A stretch of DNA of 64,000 bases from Oxalobacteraceae sp. CFBP 13730 (GCA_014841835.1 JACYUQ010000006.1:59430-123429); one strand, 5' to 3'; positions 32,684 through 42,808 are shown, numbered from the stretch's first letter. The notes: generated from the sequence alone by a model not told the origin. Numbers and translations: made by a program.

Positions 32684-32899
32684 TCATAAGGCTCTCGAGT
32701 GAATATTCAGCCTGCCTTGTGCCATGTCGTAGCAGTCAACCAGAATCTTGTGCCAGCCGTCTCGCGCGGCGCAAAACGAGGCGCAGCAGTGGGTCACATC
32801 GCCCTTGTCGAACTCGCCCAACGACACCAGTTCGGTCAGGCGCTTCTTGATCTTTTCCGGTAGCGGTTTCGTCACGTTTCTTTTGGCCATAGTTGTCAT
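32684..32899 (-). CDS. Small hypothetical protein (71 aa)
   Basis: MTTMAKRNVTKPLPEKIKKR starts a basic helix, followed by FDKGDVTHCCASFCAARDGW with a Cys cluster. Composition differs from the neighbours. The frame is intact, but support is only its length. It could be a fragment of a larger plasmid gene. Confidence 0.35.
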   Translation of the reverse strand: MTTMAKRNVTKPLPEKIKKRLTELVSLGEFDKGDVTHCCASFCAARDGWHKILVDCYDMAQGRLNIHSRAL

Positions 32900-33185
32900 T
32901 TAGAAAGGTTGGTTGGCCCCCTGAGGCTGCGGTTGTAGTGAAAGGGGTGTACTGCGGCCCCCGAGCAAAATCAGCAAAAACTTGTATCGAAAGTGACGTA
33001 TTCGCGGATGGTCAGTTCCGCTACGGCTCGTCCAGGCCGCCCCCTCGCCCCTTCTATTGGCGCACTCTTGAGAATGCGCCTGCCGAATGACAGTTACAAG
33101 GCATGGTTATCGACCTGACGCGCCGGGTCGGCGGGAACCTGCTAGCCATCCGTTTTTGACGACCCGCGAAGCCCTGGCGCTGCAC

Positions 33186-33572
33186 TTAGCTAAGGTCGAC
33201 GGGCATCTTGCGCAAAAGAGTTGTGCACAACGAGTAGTAGCCATCTTCCAAGCGCGGCGCGTGATCGCGCATCCATTGTGCCGCCACCTCGCTCCGCAGG
33301 GCTCGCTCGACCAGCTTGAGGCTTGCAGGGCCGCTGCTCACGATCGAGAGATTATGGTTCAGGGGCAGAATCCCGGCCGGGAGACACACCGCCTTGAGCG
33401 CCTTCGCGATCCTGGGTACCAGTAATGAAGGCTGCGACAGGTCGAAGTTATGGAAACGCTCTGGCGGCGCCCATTTCCCCGCCTGGAGAATTTTAAGACC
33501 CCGCTTCGACATTCGAGGCATCTGGCTTCGCAAATGCTCCACGATCGCATCGCACGGCCGCTCGTTCGGCAT
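33186..33572 (-). pseudogene. C-terminal remnant of an N-6 DNA methylase
   Basis: About 128 residues whose pattern (KWAPPERFHNFDLSQPSLLV, LPLNHNLSIVS, HAPRLEDGYYSL, LRKMPVDL) is that of the C-terminal substrate-recognition part of Eco57I-type DNA methylases. The catalytic NPPY part is absent. Its 5' end is fused to the recombinase remnant at about 33572 in another frame. A relic of a restriction or BREX/DISARM-like locus is possible. Confidence 0.55.
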
Positions 33573-34618
33573 CGCAGCGAGTGGGCAGATGCTTCCCGGA
33601 GCTGATCGGCTGTCGCGCGGTCCCCTCGTGCTTCAATGAACGCCGCGGCATCGGATAGGCGAGCCTTCACGATCTTGTTAAGGCCCTGGCGCGTGCTTAC
33701 GCTTGCCCACGCGCCAAAGAAGCGTTTGTCAGCCGCCCGTGTAATGGCGCCACCCTTTAGCTCGATTTTCTTCGTGCGGGGCGACAACAGCAAGGGCGTC
33801 GAATCTCCGTGGGAAGGATAGGGGGGCAGTGCAAACGAGAGGCGGTAGGCGATCAGCGCGTCCATCAACAGGCTCGTCACCGGTACCGGGCGCTCCTTGC
33901 CGCCTTTAGCGTTGTCGCCGGACACAGTGAACACCCAGTAGGTCACGCGGTTCGCCGGATCTGCCAACTGGGTGAACGCGCCCATCTTTGCTCCGACGAG
34001 TTCCGTCGCACGCAATCCAGCTTCGCGCAGACATACCAGAATAAAACGATCACGCAGGTGTCGGCGTCGGTCACTCAAGCACGCTCGATCCTGCTCGTCC
34101 ATCACATGCAGGACCGTGTCATACACATCCAATTGAATCGCTCGCGATACGTTCAGGCGCCGTGCCGCTGGCGACTTCGTCATCGCCATAGGGTTGCGCT
34201 GGAGGTATCCGCTGGCTTGCAGCGCTCCGAACATCGCCTTCGTGAATCGCATGATGTCGCTTTGCGAACTGGTTGAGGGCTGCAACTTGAAGGGAGTGTG
34301 GTTCGGCTCGCCCGTATTCACGGGAAGGAACCGCGGCGGCACCTCCTTGAGGAACTCGCGGAACGCCTCGACGTCCTGCATGCTCCATGTCGAAGGCGGG
34401 CGGCCGAGGACGTTTTCGCAGAAACACCGCAATTTCGCAAGGTGGAAGCAATATGTGGCAACCGTCGATGTCTTCCCATTGCGGCTATTGGAGGCCACCG
34501 TCGCAAGCCAGACCTCAATGGCGTGCCAGTTGTCGGCCACGGCGCCCAAGATATGTGGCGTCGAGTCGATCGAGCGGGTAGGGACGGCGTTTGGCTGAAC
34601 AATCAGGTCGCTCTTCAT
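33572..34618 (-). pseudogene. Truncated tyrosine recombinase (lost catalytic end)
   Basis: The N-terminal ~350 residues look like an intact tyrosine recombinase: a SAM-like core-binding region (TSTVATYCFHLAKLRCF), a catalytic region with CLREAGLRATELVG (the Arg) and KGGKERPVPV (the Lys hairpin), then AHSLR, where the H-x-x-R box starts. The reading frame then passes into the methylase remnant, so the second His and the Tyr are gone. The junction is at about 33572. Inactive. Confidence 0.7.
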
Positions 34619-34693
34619 CGTTTTTGCTCCGAGCGTAGTTCTGGTGGAATCGCCCCGCCCAGCCGGTACGCTGTCTGGCGGAACACCTCCATC

Positions 34694-35296
34694 AATCGTT
34701 CATTCGTTTTCAGCAGGCTGGCCGACATCGTCCGTTTCCGAGAACCGAACCGTGGCCTGCAGTTCGCCGACCTTGCGATCGAGGCTTACCTGTTCGCGCC
34801 GCTCGATAAGCAGGGCTGGAACCTTGGCGGCCGCGACGCCTGGCATCGTGCAACGTATCTGGCTCTTTCGCTGCAACGGGTTGAATTAGCCTACGCGATC
34901 GAGCAGCGTCTGCTGGACGCATTCTGGCGCGAACGGCCCGACGGCGCCCCGATAGGATCGTATGCGTCTCTGCTATTTGAACGGCAACTCGCGCGCGACC
35001 AGCACCCTGAAATCGCCGAGCGCCTGGTCAAGCTGGCCGACGAGTTGTCGGCGCACGGCAGGTTCCGGGAGGCGCGAACTGCTAGCGGTCGCGGCTGGCT
35101 GGTTTCGCAGCAAGGACCCGGCCCAGCGGTATGCGACCATGCTGGCCGCCATCGCGCAGGCTTGATGCGACGAGGCGCGTCAAGTGCTCGCGGAACCTTC
35201 GCCGTCGGCGATCGTCGCTGGCGATTTTCTAGAAAAGGCCATCCAAGTCTACCGGACTGTTCACCGCAAATACCGCCCAGCGCTGGGCATCGACGA
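34694..35296 (+). pseudogene. Frameshifted gene cut by an IS6-family element
   Basis: Three coherent protein segments occur in different frames: LQFADLAIEAYLFAPLDKQG up to about 35060, AGWFRSKDPAQRYATMLAAI near 35100-35165, and a final segment with FLEKAIQVYRTVHRKYR to 35296, where the IS begins. Two frameshifts and the IS insertion inactivate it. The repeated FLEKAIQVYR-type stretch is also seen in other large uncharacterised proteins. No functional product expected. Confidence 0.5.
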
Positions 35297-36120
35297 GGGT
35301 TCTGTCGCGTTAGCAAGCGCCGGCGAGCCAATCAAGTAAGCTGCGGCGCCCGAACCGAGGACGAATCGAGATGCTCAACTTCTAAGGGATGCGCTTTCCG
35401 ATCGATGTGATCCTGATCTGCATCAGATGGTATGCGGCCTACCCGCTAAGCTACCGGCACCTCGAGGAGATGATGGAAGAGCGCGGCGTGTCGGTTGACC
35501 ATTCATCGATCAACCGGTGGGCCATTCGTTTCCTGCCGCTCATCGAGGAAATGGCCCTGAAACACAAGCGCCCGGTTGGCGGCAGCTGGCGCATGGATGA
35601 GACCTACATCAAGGTCAAGGGCGTCTGGAAATACCTCTACCGCGCTGTCGACGAGCAGGGCAAGACCGTCGACTTCCTGCTGACGGCCAAGCGCGACATG
35701 GCCGCGGCGAAGCGATTCTTCGACACGGCCATGGGAGCGAACGGCGACCCAAACAAGATCGCGACGGACAAGAGCGGGGCCAACAGGGCGACCACGAATG
35801 CGATCAACGCCGGTCGCGACGTGCAGATTCTTGTGCGCCAGGTTAAATATCTCAACAACATCGTCGAGCAGGACCATCGCGCCATCAAGCGGTTGACCAG
35901 GGCGATGCTCAACGTCAAATCGTTCCGGTCCGCGGGCTCCGTGCTCGCCGGCATCGAACTGATGCACATGATCCGCAAGGGCCAGTTTGCAATCAACGGC
36001 GCTGATGCCATGTCGTTCGCCAACCAATTTTCTGCGCTGGCAGGAATGGTCCGTCAAGTTTGAGCGGTATAGTGCCGTTCCGGAAAATTCCGCCGTTTTA
36101 CCACCAACGCGACAGAACCC
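35297..36120 (+). mobile_element. IS6-family insertion sequence (copy 1)
   Basis: 824 bp bounded by perfect 15-bp inverted repeats GGGTTCTGTCGCGTT and AACGCGACAGAACCC. It contains one IS6-type transposase. No 8-bp target duplication is evident in the flanks (ATCGACGA and GGAGCCGT differ), so it may have recombined after insertion. Confidence 0.85.
35389..36063 (+). CDS. IS6-family transposase
   Basis: A 224-residue DDE transposase: MRFPIDVILICIRWYAAYPL, then VSVDHSSINRWA, the first Asp in WRMDETYIKVKG, the second in ATDKSGANRA, and the Glu in NNIVEQDHRAIKR. Relative to sister copies the frame could begin 18 nt earlier at MLNF, but here the fifth codon is TAA instead of Lys, so only the internal ATG is usable. 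This single change may lower expression. Otherwise complete. Confidence 0.85.
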   Translation: MRFPIDVILICIRWYAAYPLSYRHLEEMMEERGVSVDHSSINRWAIRFLPLIEEMALKHKRPVGGSWRMDETYIKVKGVWKYLYRAVDEQGKTVDFLLTAKRDMAAAKRFFDTAMGANGDPNKIATDKSGANRATTNAINAGRDVQILVRQVKYLNNIVEQDHRAIKRLTRAMLNVKSFRSAGSVLAGIELMHMIRKGQFAINGADAMSFANQFSALAGMVRQV

Positions 36121-36227
36121 GGAGCCGTCCGCATCAGCGTACCGTAGTGGCGCCTGACTTCCAGACAGACTGCAGTTTGCACTCCCCGTTGAAAAGCTCC
36201 CATTTACCACCGTCGTCGTGCGCGCAC

Positions 36228-36400
36228 CGGCGCTACCCGAAGGACGTGAACGGCGCGGAGGCGCACACCTGCGCCGCCACCATACGCACCATTGCGAACA
36301 GATCGCCCGTGTCCGCGCTGTCCACTGCGATCCGTCCTTCGGTGCCAAACGTCTCGTCAGTATTCCAGATCGTATCGCCCTTGACATCAACGCACGCGAG
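36228..36400 (-). other. Short coding remnant downstream of the IS
   Basis: The minus strand has a coherent segment (VDVKGDTIWNTDETFGTEGR, then MVRMVAAQVCASAPFTSFG and a stop) with no start codon in frame. A second small segment nearer the IS (KWELFNGECKLQSVWKSGAT) lies in another frame. Probably remains of genes broken by the IS. The 36431-36807 stretch is AT-rich with nothing supported. Confidence 0.3.
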
Positions 36401-36807
36401 CAGCTACTCGAGCGTAGGGCGTCGGAAGACACATAAAGTCGCACCGACCGTACTGCAAAATCAGTTAGTTATATTTTAATAACACATTTCTTCAAGCCGA
36501 ACGACGTATAAAGTTGCATTAAGCTCTCAAAATGACAGATAAGCTTGCACCGCAGCAAAGGGCAAGTTCAGGGAAGTTAGCAATGCTAACGTGGATATAA
36601 TCAGCTCAAACCCAAACAGAAGCCTGCTGATACACTTTTGGCCTAGACCTTTGCTTCGTCTAGACTTCTTCCAAGTGTAATGTCGTCTCTAACCATACAA
36701 ATTGACAATCTCAGTCACTCAGTTGATACGTTAATTTATTGAGTGGTGATACTTGACTGGGACAAACCTAGACTTCGAATCCATCGCGACTTCAACCAGG
36801 TGAGAGA

Positions 36808-37120
36808 AATGAGCTTTCCAATCGAGAAATCGTTATTTGCCCTTAGTGCTACTCAGCATATCCATTGAGCCACCAAATAATGGAAGAAATAGCTGAAGAG
36901 CGCGGCGTATTAGTTGACAATTCGCCAATCGATCGATAGTAAATTCACATTCTGCCGCTCATTAAGAAAATAGCCGGTAAAGGCAAGCACCCAGTCGGCA
37001 ACAACTGGCGCATGGACGAAATTCACATGAAGGCCAACGATTTTCGGAAATACCTTCACCGCACTGTCTGTACGCGGAGCACGACTACTGATCTCCTGCT
37101 GCCCCCTAAGCCTATTATTG
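36808..37120 (+). mobile_element. Strongly decayed IS6-family transposase remnant
   Basis: Translated fragments in several frames match the IS6 transposase at 35389: ATGGAAGAAATAGC-encoded MEEIAEERGVLVDNSPI, then WRMDEIHMKANDFRKYLHR. It has multiple stops and frameshifts and no inverted repeats. The oldest of the four related copies in the window. Confidence 0.6.
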
Positions 37121-37385
37121 CTGCGGTTAAAAAACATCATCGACAAGGCCACAAAAGAAAACGGAAGTCCCGACAAGGTTCTATCGAAAAAGGGCGGTAT
37201 AACAATGCACACATCGATATTAGCCCATCTACTCGATACCAGAAAAATGTTGACCTCGTTTTGCTTAAGCGAAAGAACGGCTCTATGTACCTCAAAAAAT
37301 GTCATCGCCTGCTTTAACGAAGTAATTTCTTCATCAACGTACTTTTTCCCATAAAATCAATCATTTTTTCTAAAATTTGGGGATT

Positions 37386-39530
37386 TTATGTGCGCAAAGT
37401 CTGTACCTGTGGTTTTTTATTTAACGTATCACTGATAATTTCACCGTTCTTCAATTCTATGACTCGCTCTGCCATTGCGATTGTCTGAGGTCTATGAGCA
37501 ATAATAATTCGAGTAAGCCTTAACTCACGTATCGCGGCGTTTACCGAATTCTCGTTGCTCACGTCTAGATTACTCGTCGCCTCATCTAAAACCAAAATTT
37601 TTGGTGAATTATATAATGCTCTTGCTAATAAAATCCTCTGTATTTGACCGCCGGAGAGGCCACTTCCAATATCGCCCACCATCGTATGGTAGGCCATCGG
37701 CATCATCTCAATTTCTTTATTCACTGATGCGAGGAACGCGCATTGCGCTACGCGATCATGGTTAATCTCGGGATCAAAAAAGGCTATATTTTCTGCGATC
37801 GATCCTGCGAATAACATATCGTTTTGCATTACAACTCCTAATGCACGTCGGAAGTTTATAATTCCCAAAGCCTCAATGTTCCTTCCCCCTATCAATATTT
37901 CTCCATCGATCGGATCTAGCAGGCCGAGTAAAATCTTTATAAGAGTCGTTTTACCTGAACCTGATACCCCAGTGATAGCGATCGATTGTCCAGCTGGTAT
38001 TAAAAGATTGATTTTTCTTAATATTATTGGTTCTTCGTCAGCATACTTAAACGAGATGTCCTTGAACTCAATTTCTGTATCCTCAATTTCCATTTCCGTC
38101 CACCCCGCCTTTTCGTTCTCAGCAGGGGTCATAACAATGTCTGCAACCCGATCAGAATGCAGTGCCAACATTTTGATGTTGAAAAAAACATCGACCAAAT
38201 TCCCAATTCGTTGGCTAAACTGCTCTTTATAGCTCAAAAAGGCGTACATCATACCAATCGAAAACCGCCCGTCTAGAACTGCGAAAGCGGCAATCGAAAT
38301 TACTAACACACGCTCCAAACCAAATAAAACATCATTTGCAGATTGTTGTGAGACCACTATCTTTGCTATCTTAAGTTCTGAATTAAACTGATCCGCAGCC
38401 ATATTCAGCCAGGTAGAATGGCGGATATTTTCTTTATTATGTAAGCGAATACTTTGAGCCCCACGAATCGATTCCAAGAAATGCGTCTGCTGCTTCGCAG
38501 CATAGATTATTTTTTCACCGGTGGCGTTTCTTAGCTTAAAGTAAGTAAGCACTTTAACAAAAGCATAGAAACAAGCCGCAAGTACAGATATGAGCGCGAG
38601 CTGCATGCTATACGCAAACATCATTAAAAGCGTGGTTATTACTAAAATTCCATCTATAATAGCTTCGACCAGTTGCGTTGTTAAAGCATTCTGAATAGCT
38701 TTTACAGATTCAAAGCGAGACATTATATCACCACTACTTCTCTTTTCGAAGTATGACAATGGGAGTTGTAATAGGTGGCCAAATACGTTTCCTAGCCATT
38801 GAAAGTTGAAATTAGTGGATAATGCGGTTGACAGCCAAGAACGTATTCCGCTGATTGCAGTTTGCAGAATAGCAACGATTGCAAATCCTATTGCTAAAAT
38901 TGGTACCAGATCGTAATCTGCCGATGCTAGGGCTTCATCAACAATCCATTGAACGTAAAACGGAGCAATTAATGCAAGGGTCTGTAGTACTAATCCTAAA
39001 GCAACGATTTGAAAAACCGACCTTTTAAGACCGGTAACATTTCCAACAAGTTCTGAAAATTTATATCTTTTTATTATTTCTTTAATTTCAAATTTTTCGC
39101 CTGGATTGAGTTCAATTGCAATTCCAGTAAAGGAGCGCCTGAACTCTTGCATTGTCACGGTCCTGATTCCAAATCCTGGATCATGGATAACTGCATCACG
39201 AGAACTTATTTTTTTTAGTACTACGAAGTGATTAAATCCCCAATGCAATATACAAGGCGTCTTGATATGATATAGATCTTCAATTTCGGACTTAAGTGCG
39301 CGAACGTTTAGCCCACATCCTTTTGCAATAGATGTGATTCCCAACAAAGTTGCACCTTTCATTGAAACTGAAAATCGTCGCCGTAGTTCACTTAAATTAA
39401 TGTTAAATCCCCAATATGAAGCAATCATGCAAACGCATGCTAGACCACATTCAGCAGCTTCGTCTTGAAGAACTATTGGCAGGTAACGGTTTTTCCAAAA
39501 ACTGGAGCTACGAAGAATACGAGTATTCAT
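37386..39530 (-). CDS. C39-peptidase ABC transporter (graspetide/bacteriocin exporter)
   Basis: A 714-residue three-domain exporter of the PCAT type. An N-terminal C39 peptidase carries Gln22 and Cys28 in LQDEAAECG, His101 in HWGFNHFVV and Asp117 in HDPGFG. This domain cuts GG-leader peptides after Gly-Gly. A six-helix ABC transmembrane domain follows (about 165-440). The C-terminal ATPase has Walker A GVSGSGKT, signature LSGGQIQR and Walker B ILVLDEATSNLD. The precursor at 42825 has the matching DVAGG cleavage site. It is the last gene of the cluster, 6 nt after the HlyD partner gene. Confidence 0.9.
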   Translation of the reverse strand: MNTRILRSSSFWKNRYLPIVLQDEAAECGLACVCMIASYWGFNINLSELRRRFSVSMKGATLLGITSIAKGCGLNVRALKSEIEDLYHIKTPCILHWGFNHFVVLKKISSRDAVIHDPGFGIRTVTMQEFRRSFTGIAIELNPGEKFEIKEIIKRYKFSELVGNVTGLKRSVFQIVALGLVLQTLALIAPFYVQWIVDEALASADYDLVPILAIGFAIVAILQTAISGIRSWLSTALSTNFNFQWLGNVFGHLLQLPLSYFEKRSSGDIMSRFESVKAIQNALTTQLVEAIIDGILVITTLLMMFAYSMQLALISVLAACFYAFVKVLTYFKLRNATGEKIIYAAKQQTHFLESIRGAQSIRLHNKENIRHSTWLNMAADQFNSELKIAKIVVSQQSANDVLFGLERVLVISIAAFAVLDGRFSIGMMYAFLSYKEQFSQRIGNLVDVFFNIKMLALHSDRVADIVMTPAENEKAGWTEMEIEDTEIEFKDISFKYADEEPIILRKINLLIPAGQSIAITGVSGSGKTTLIKILLGLLDPIDGEILIGGRNIEALGIINFRRALGVVMQNDMLFAGSIAENIAFFDPEINHDRVAQCAFLASVNKEIEMMPMAYHTMVGDIGSGLSGGQIQRILLARALYNSPKILVLDEATSNLDVSNENSVNAAIRELRLTRIIIAHRPQTIAMAERVIELKNGEIISDTLNKKPQVQTLRT

Positions 39531-39536
39531 ATAAAT

Positions 39537-40808
39537 TCAAAGACGCCCGGTAATAGTATACAAAGGATCAAGTATCCAATCGACAAGCCTACGTCGATCA
39601 AGCTGAAAACTTGCATCTAGTACCATACCTGATTTTAAAGAAATTTCCTTCCCATATGCAGTTATTACGCCTGATGAAAGCTTCAATTTAATTCTGTACA
39701 AAGGTTGCTCACCAGTTAAGACCACAGTCCGTGGCAAGCGCAGTTCATCTGGACGTAGAGACGTACTTGATACCTCCATCACAACAGCATTAAACACACC
39801 AAATTTCTGATAAGGGAAAGCTTGGTAGCGAAGAGTTGCGCGGACCCCAGGGTTGATGAAGCCAACGGCGTGGGATGTGACATAGACTTCTGCTTCGAGC
39901 GGTGATTTGTTCGGGATTACTGTAGCAAGCGCTTCGTTGGCACCAACCAGTTGACCGATTGAAACAACTATTGCTGTCACTTTGCCAGCTCGGGTTGCTC
40001 GTATAAAGGACTCTTGCTCTGCCTGATTTTGAGCAATTTGCTCACTTATTTGTGATTTATTTCTTTCTAGAACTAGTTTGTCCCTTTCTAATTGAACCCT
40101 CATATGAGAAATTTCCATTTTAACGTTGGATAAATCTCGCTTTAAATTTTCTACCGTGCGGTTCAATTCAGATCGCCGTTGCTGCTGCTCGATAGAATCG
40201 ATCTGCTGTTGCTGGACTTGAGCGGACGAAATGAAATTCTGTTTTGCCAGATTCTGATATCTTTTTTCGTTTTCAAATGCAAGGGCAATTCGCCTGTCTT
40301 GAAGTTCAATTTGATTATTGACCTGTGCAATTTCGTCTACTAAATCACGCGATTTCTTTTGAAGAACAGCAATTTGCTGCTCGTTTTGCATCGATGCGTA
40401 TCTAATTTCTCCAGCTATATTTCTTTCGCGAGATTTTAGCAATTCTGTTAATGAATCACCTGTATTTCTAGAAAGAGAATTGCTCTGTTCTTTAACAAGA
40501 ACCGCAATTAACTGACCTCTTTCGACGTCTTGCCCTTCTTTAACTAGTATATCCTTTACAGTTCCCGGCTGAATCGAGGATATAGGATAGATGCCTGCAG
40601 AAGGGATCAAAATACCCTGCGCACTTACTTTTCTTGTTGTCTGCATAAAATAAAAAAAACTCACAATGCAGATGGCAAAAACCAGAAAGATGGCAGCAAC
40701 AGCCTTCGTGTTTCCAATCTCAGTAAGAAGAATTGATCCGTGGCGAGGTGAACCTCGCGCTTCCAATGCTTCAGTGCGAAACAGCTTTGTTCGTTCTACC
40801 ATTACCAT
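39537..40808 (-). CDS. HlyD-family membrane-fusion adaptor
   Basis: A 423-residue periplasmic adaptor. One N-terminal membrane helix (VAAIFLVFAICIVSFFYF) is followed by a lipoyl half-motif (GIYPISSIQPGTVKDILVKE), a long coiled-coil hairpin (about 100-265, with repeated Gln-rich heptads), the second lipoyl half (VGQLVGANEAL) and a beta-barrel domain. It bridges the ABC exporter to an outer-membrane channel, which is not encoded here. Minus strand, 6 nt before the exporter gene, so co-transcribed. Confidence 0.85.
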   Translation of the reverse strand: MVMVERTKLFRTEALEARGSPRHGSILLTEIGNTKAVAAIFLVFAICIVSFFYFMQTTRKVSAQGILIPSAGIYPISSIQPGTVKDILVKEGQDVERGQLIAVLVKEQSNSLSRNTGDSLTELLKSRERNIAGEIRYASMQNEQQIAVLQKKSRDLVDEIAQVNNQIELQDRRIALAFENEKRYQNLAKQNFISSAQVQQQQIDSIEQQQRRSELNRTVENLKRDLSNVKMEISHMRVQLERDKLVLERNKSQISEQIAQNQAEQESFIRATRAGKVTAIVVSIGQLVGANEALATVIPNKSPLEAEVYVTSHAVGFINPGVRATLRYQAFPYQKFGVFNAVVMEVSSTSLRPDELRLPRTVVLTGEQPLYRIKLKLSSGVITAYGKEISLKSGMVLDASFQLDRRRLVDWILDPLYTITGRL

Positions 40809-40888
40809 CCATAAAGTTTTTGTTTGAAAATGTCTGAAAGCGAAATTCTGATCCGCTAGCTTTGTATCTTTTTCGATTGGAATGGCAA

Positions 40889-41488
40889 TTATTTTTGTTT
40901 AGACTTTTCTCGTGCACGAAATAGATATTCCTGAATGGTTTCCATTCCGAGTTGTGCACGCCGACGATTCACGTCATCCAAACTGTCAACTTCGTTTTCT
41001 GGGAGCCTAATTCCATCTGAATCAACCATTAATTGAGTACCATAGATTTGTTTGCCACTACGTTTTAATTCGTATCGGTCTTGAAGATACGCATAACGTA
41101 TAGCACTAAATTCGTCTTTTTTGACCAGTGGCAATAGTATGTTCAAAACTTTCGATTGAAATTCGGGTTCTTCGTCGGCATGTTGTGCAACCAGCCACGC
41201 TGCGGTGTTTGCTGCATCTCCATATTTATTTTTGACCGGCCAACCACATTCATCCAGTATTCGGTCTAGCACTTGGCTATTTTTTTTCCTTACACTCTTA
41301 AGTGTATTTTCCAGAGATAAGTCCCCGATCGCCAATTCATCTCGCGACCGGGTTATTTTCACATCTTCCTCTGCCAACTCATACAGTTTTTCGGCAACAT
41401 ATCCACATTTATCATCAGCCGATACTATATTAATTCCAAAAAAAACAAAGATTAATAGAGCTAGATTTCGTTTGATCATGTCATTCAT
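40889..41488 (-). CDS. Secreted DUF6624-like protein in the graspetide cluster
   Basis: A 199-residue protein with a signal peptide (LALLIFVFFGINIVSA) and, in the mature part, the pattern of DUF6624: NSQVLDRILDECGWP, AAWLVAQHADEE, ILLPLVKKDEF, YAYLQDRYEL, QIYGTQLM and RRAQLGMETIQEYL. The biochemical role of this family is unknown to me. Its place between ligase and exporter genes suggests a periplasmic task in maturation, immunity or processing of the exported peptide. It lies 80 nt upstream of the HlyD gene. Confidence 0.75.
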   Translation of the reverse strand: MNDMIKRNLALLIFVFFGINIVSADDKCGYVAEKLYELAEEDVKITRSRDELAIGDLSLENTLKSVRKKNSQVLDRILDECGWPVKNKYGDAANTAAWLVAQHADEEPEFQSKVLNILLPLVKKDEFSAIRYAYLQDRYELKRSGKQIYGTQLMVDSDGIRLPENEVDSLDDVNRRRAQLGMETIQEYLFRAREKSKQK

Positions 41489-41665
41489 CCATCGTTAATT
41501 ACAAAATAATTTTTAATTCGCAGATGGCAATCATCTTGCTATTATTCCTCAGGAAGATTAAGACAACTCAGGTAGTCTTTGACTTGTTCTAAGGCTACCT
41601 TTAAGCTATATTTACCAGCTAATGCGATATAACACATAGCTACTAAAATAGAATATTAATCAAAT

Positions 41666-42775
41666 CTATTTGCTTGTAGAAACTTGCATTTCAGGGAGCG
41701 AAACATGAGCACGTGCGCTTGTCATTAAATTCCTGAATTTTCCTGTTTGAGCTACACTTTCATAAGAAATGCGAGAGTTTTTTGAATTCCATGTAAATTT
41801 GGGATCTTTTGATATTAAAAAATCAGTGAATGCGTCTAGCAATCTATATTGCGGGAGCATAAATTCTACCCAAAGAAATTGTCCCATTTCATTAACTTCT
41901 AAAAAGACGTACTCGCCCTCCGGAGTTACGATAAGATCGATGCACCCAAAAACAAGGTCCAGTTTCTTCATCAGCTCTAAGCATTGGTTCTCGATTCTTG
42001 TAGGAAGTTTAAATGCTTTCGCCTCTAGCTCTTTTGTTTCGGTAGACATCCTCCAATCTTCTTTGTCTTTCGCATACAATGCTGCTGCAGTCACGTAATT
42101 ACCCATAACGGTTACCCGTAGCTCGAAAGCTTTCTCAATGTATGCCTGAAAAATTCCAGGACAAGCACTCATGGATTGTTCGTTTGGGAGATCGTTCTCT
42201 GAAATAATTCTGGTATAGCATACAAGTTGGTGATCAGAATATCGCCAGCTATATGCACGGAATGGTTTATAAATTACTTTTTGCCCATTTAATTCTTTAA
42301 AAAATGCTTTTACTTCATGTAATGAGTTAGAAGCCAGGGTGTCTGGAATCTTTAGTCCAACGTGCTTAGCTATTTCAAGTTGAAGAATCTTATCGTCTGC
42401 ATATTTGCTCTGCGCTACGCCGTTCACCCAAAATGCATCAAGTCCAATCGCGGTTATTGCAGCAGAGGTGAATCTTTTTACTTCACGCTGTACGAATAAC
42501 CGATCAACTTCTTGAATACATGACGCGACTGGTTGTAACTCTCCAACTCGCCTGTGCCATACGACATCGAACTCTTCATTAATATGCTGTCCACCTATTT
42601 CATCGATGATAGAAAAGCTCGACTTTTTGTCACAAGGTAGACGTGTGCTTAATTTTTGGCTTGATGGTAGGTCACCTAAATACCAGGCTTGACTTTTAAC
42701 GTTCTTTTCCGACAACGCGATTTGTACAGCAGCAGCATGTGCGTCTGCGGGAATAGTATGGATTAGTATATTCAT
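41666..42775 (-). CDS. MvdD-type ATP-grasp graspetide ligase
   Basis: A 369-residue ATP-grasp enzyme of the microviridin-ligase (MvdC/MvdD) type. It has an N-terminal pre-ATP-grasp domain (ILIHTIPADAHAAAVQIALS) with VVWHRRVG. The ATP-binding part contains KYADDKILQLEIAKHVGLKI, VIYKPFRAYSW and FQAYIEKAFELRVTV. The metal/ATP site reads LVFGCIDLIVTPEG and VFLEVNEMGQFLWVE, the E-V-N-x-x-G-Q-F-L-W signature of this group. Such enzymes phosphorylate Asp/Glu side chains of a precursor and link them to Ser/Thr or Lys, giving lactones or lactams. The precursor lies directly upstream. The 41489-41665 gap has no gene. Confidence 0.9.
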   Translation of the reverse strand: MNILIHTIPADAHAAAVQIALSEKNVKSQAWYLGDLPSSQKLSTRLPCDKKSSFSIIDEIGGQHINEEFDVVWHRRVGELQPVASCIQEVDRLFVQREVKRFTSAAITAIGLDAFWVNGVAQSKYADDKILQLEIAKHVGLKIPDTLASNSLHEVKAFFKELNGQKVIYKPFRAYSWRYSDHQLVCYTRIISENDLPNEQSMSACPGIFQAYIEKAFELRVTVMGNYVTAAALYAKDKEDWRMSTETKELEAKAFKLPTRIENQCLELMKKLDLVFGCIDLIVTPEGEYVFLEVNEMGQFLWVEFMLPQYRLLDAFTDFLISKDPKFTWNSKNSRISYESVAQTGKFRNLMTSARAHVSLPEMQVSTSK

Positions 42776-42783
42776 ATGTAAAA

Positions 42784-42808
42784 CCTAAGCGAAATTAATC
42801 CGCTTAGG
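42784..42808 (-). terminator. Attenuator-like hairpin between precursor and ligase genes
   Basis: On the minus strand, CCTAAGCG/CGCTTAGG forms an 8-bp stem with a 9-nt loop and is followed by TTTTA, then the ligase start. Partial termination here would give more precursor mRNA than enzyme mRNA, as is common in peptide clusters. Confidence 0.6.

Noticed and set aside
35503..36444. A 313-residue minus-strand frame over the IS
   Set aside because: Most of it is antisense to the transposase; only its end outside the IS contains remnants, noted separately.
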